Assembly: GCA_035447065.1 (NCBI GenBank)
Contig: DAOTGJ010000052.1
Coordinates: forward strand, 1-20,486
Length of the DNA stretch: 20,486 bases
DNA from: CALEMW01 sp035447065
GTDB lineage: Bacteria; Krumholzibacteriota; Krumholzibacteriia; LZORAL124-64-63
Direction: 5' to 3'
Shown: positions 20,017 through 20,486 of the stretch, piece after piece
Layout of the letters: every line of letters begins with the position of its first letter
How positions within the stretch are numbered: the stretch's first letter is position 1
Translations under genes and position numbers: made by a program
The notes under the pieces: model-generated
What the model was told of the DNA's origin: nothing
Databases searched by the model: none
Seen by the model: the letters and a program-made list of their open reading frames with translations, nothing else

Positions 20017-20420
20017 GACGGACCTCCTTGGGTTCGGGTCTCGTGTCTCAGGTCCTTGTAGGTGCTCACGGCCACCTGCAGCCCGTGGATCAGCGCCGAC
20101 ATCTGCCGGGCCGACCGGCGCAGGCGGTCCACGTCGTCGAGCAGGGGGAGCGCGCTCTCGGTGGCGCTGCGCACCACGCGTTCGGCGTCGCCGGCCATGC
20201 CCTCCACGTGGGCGGTCACGTCCTGCAGGGCGTCGAGCTCGCGCCGCGCCGCCTGCAGGGTGCGGGCCACCTCCGGTTCCAGGTCGCGCACGGTGCGTTC
20301 CATGCGCTCCACGGAGGCGCCCGCCCGTAGGGAGAAGCGGATCAGGATCACGGCGGTCGCCACGTTCAGGGCGACCAGCAGTCCCGACAGCAGGTCGGCG
20401 AGATCCACGGTCACGCTCAT
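20013..20420 (-). CDS. DUF948-domain membrane protein
   Basis: This 135-residue protein starts at ATG 20420 after AGGAGAG. One N-terminal membrane helix (about residues 8-28, DLLSGLLVALNVATAVILIRF) is followed by a long amphipathic helical region with heptad-like spacing (VERMERTVRDLEPEVARTLQ and onward to about residue 120), as in the DUF948 family. These are single-pass proteins with a coiled-coil tail that resembles methyl-accepting chemotaxis rods but has no signalling tip; the function is unknown. DUF948 and YtxH genes are commonly adjacent. The upstream gene's stop codon (20435-20433) overlaps the ribosome site region here, so all three belong to one leftward operon. Confidence 0.85.
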   Translation of the reverse strand: MSVTVDLADLLSGLLVALNVATAVILIRFSLRAGASVERMERTVRDLEPEVARTLQAARRELDALQDVTAHVEGMAGDAERVVRSATESALPLLDDVDRLRRSARQMSALIHGLQVAVSTYKDLRHETRTQGGPS

Positions 20421-20432
20421 GGGTCGGCTCTC

Positions 20433-20486
20433 CTAGCGCGGCTGGCGGAACAGGCCGCCCAGCAGCGAGAGGACGAAGAGCACCAC
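20433..20486 (-). CDS. Partial CDS, C-terminus only; hydrophobic protein
   Basis: The leftward frame enters from the right edge and ends at TAG 20435-20433, giving VVLFVLSLLGGLFRQPR. The hydrophobic stretch followed by a short basic end looks like a C-terminal membrane helix. Its stop lies 12 nt before the DUF948 start, which indicates the same operon. Seventeen residues are too few to name a family. Confidence 0.55.
   Translation of the reverse strand: MVLFVLSLLGGLFRQPR

Overview
This window reads as chromosome from a high-GC, Gram-negative, free-living bacterium. Several exported proteins carry modules typical of the FCB superphylum and related candidate phyla (Eisenbacteria, Krumholzibacteriota, Latescibacterota): a C-terminal domain with an NHPNPFNPST motif (FlgD-like / type A sorting type), dockerin and cohesin modules, a Cthe_2159-type beta-helix, outer-membrane barrels and many lipoproteins. 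The phylum is inferred from architecture; no rRNA or other marker gene is present.

Layout. 1-54: first codons of a leftward gene, possibly GH130. 143-1378: tandem pair of duplicated small secreted proteins. 1454-2971: TMTC-like membrane protein with C-terminal TPRs, tail-to-tail with a leftward CBM9-like secreted protein (2961-3986). 4104-4304: orphan VapB-type antitoxin with a promoter that implies a leaderless mRNA. 4408-5166: another secreted protein whose last nine residues match the tails of the 143-1378 pair. 5332-5646: small membrane protein. 5709-6302 (-): barrel-like protein. 6395-8503 (-): hybB-hybA electron-transfer pair without hydrogenase catalytic subunits. 8504-8962: regulatory gap with an AT-rich island. 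8963-14693 (+): four-gene operon of a cohesin-domain protein, a TPR lipoprotein, a small lipoprotein, and a subtilisin-like protease carrying a dockerin and an FlgD-like C-terminal domain. 14864-15949: lipoprotein of unknown function. 16040-18822 (-): two-gene operon with a minimal sorting-domain protein followed by a Cthe_2159-like beta-helix protein. 19022-19732: barrel-like protein. 19729-20486 (-): YtxH and DUF948 envelope proteins and the tail of another gene.

Most of the window encodes the cell surface and secretome. The most striking system is the 8963-14693 operon: a cohesin module and a dockerin-bearing protease are encoded together, with two lipoproteins between them, which suggests an extracellular protease complex assembled on the envelope. 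One of those lipoproteins ends in a segment that resembles the end of the protease propeptide. A second recurring signal is the nine-residue C-terminal tail ([WF]-[SG]-x-[VL]-K-[TA]-L-[YF]-R) on three secreted proteins, a candidate sorting or processing tag. Five candidate sigma-70 promoters share an 18-bp spacer, and strong GC-rich hairpin terminators separate most units. All domain calls were made by eye from translated sequence; no database search was run.
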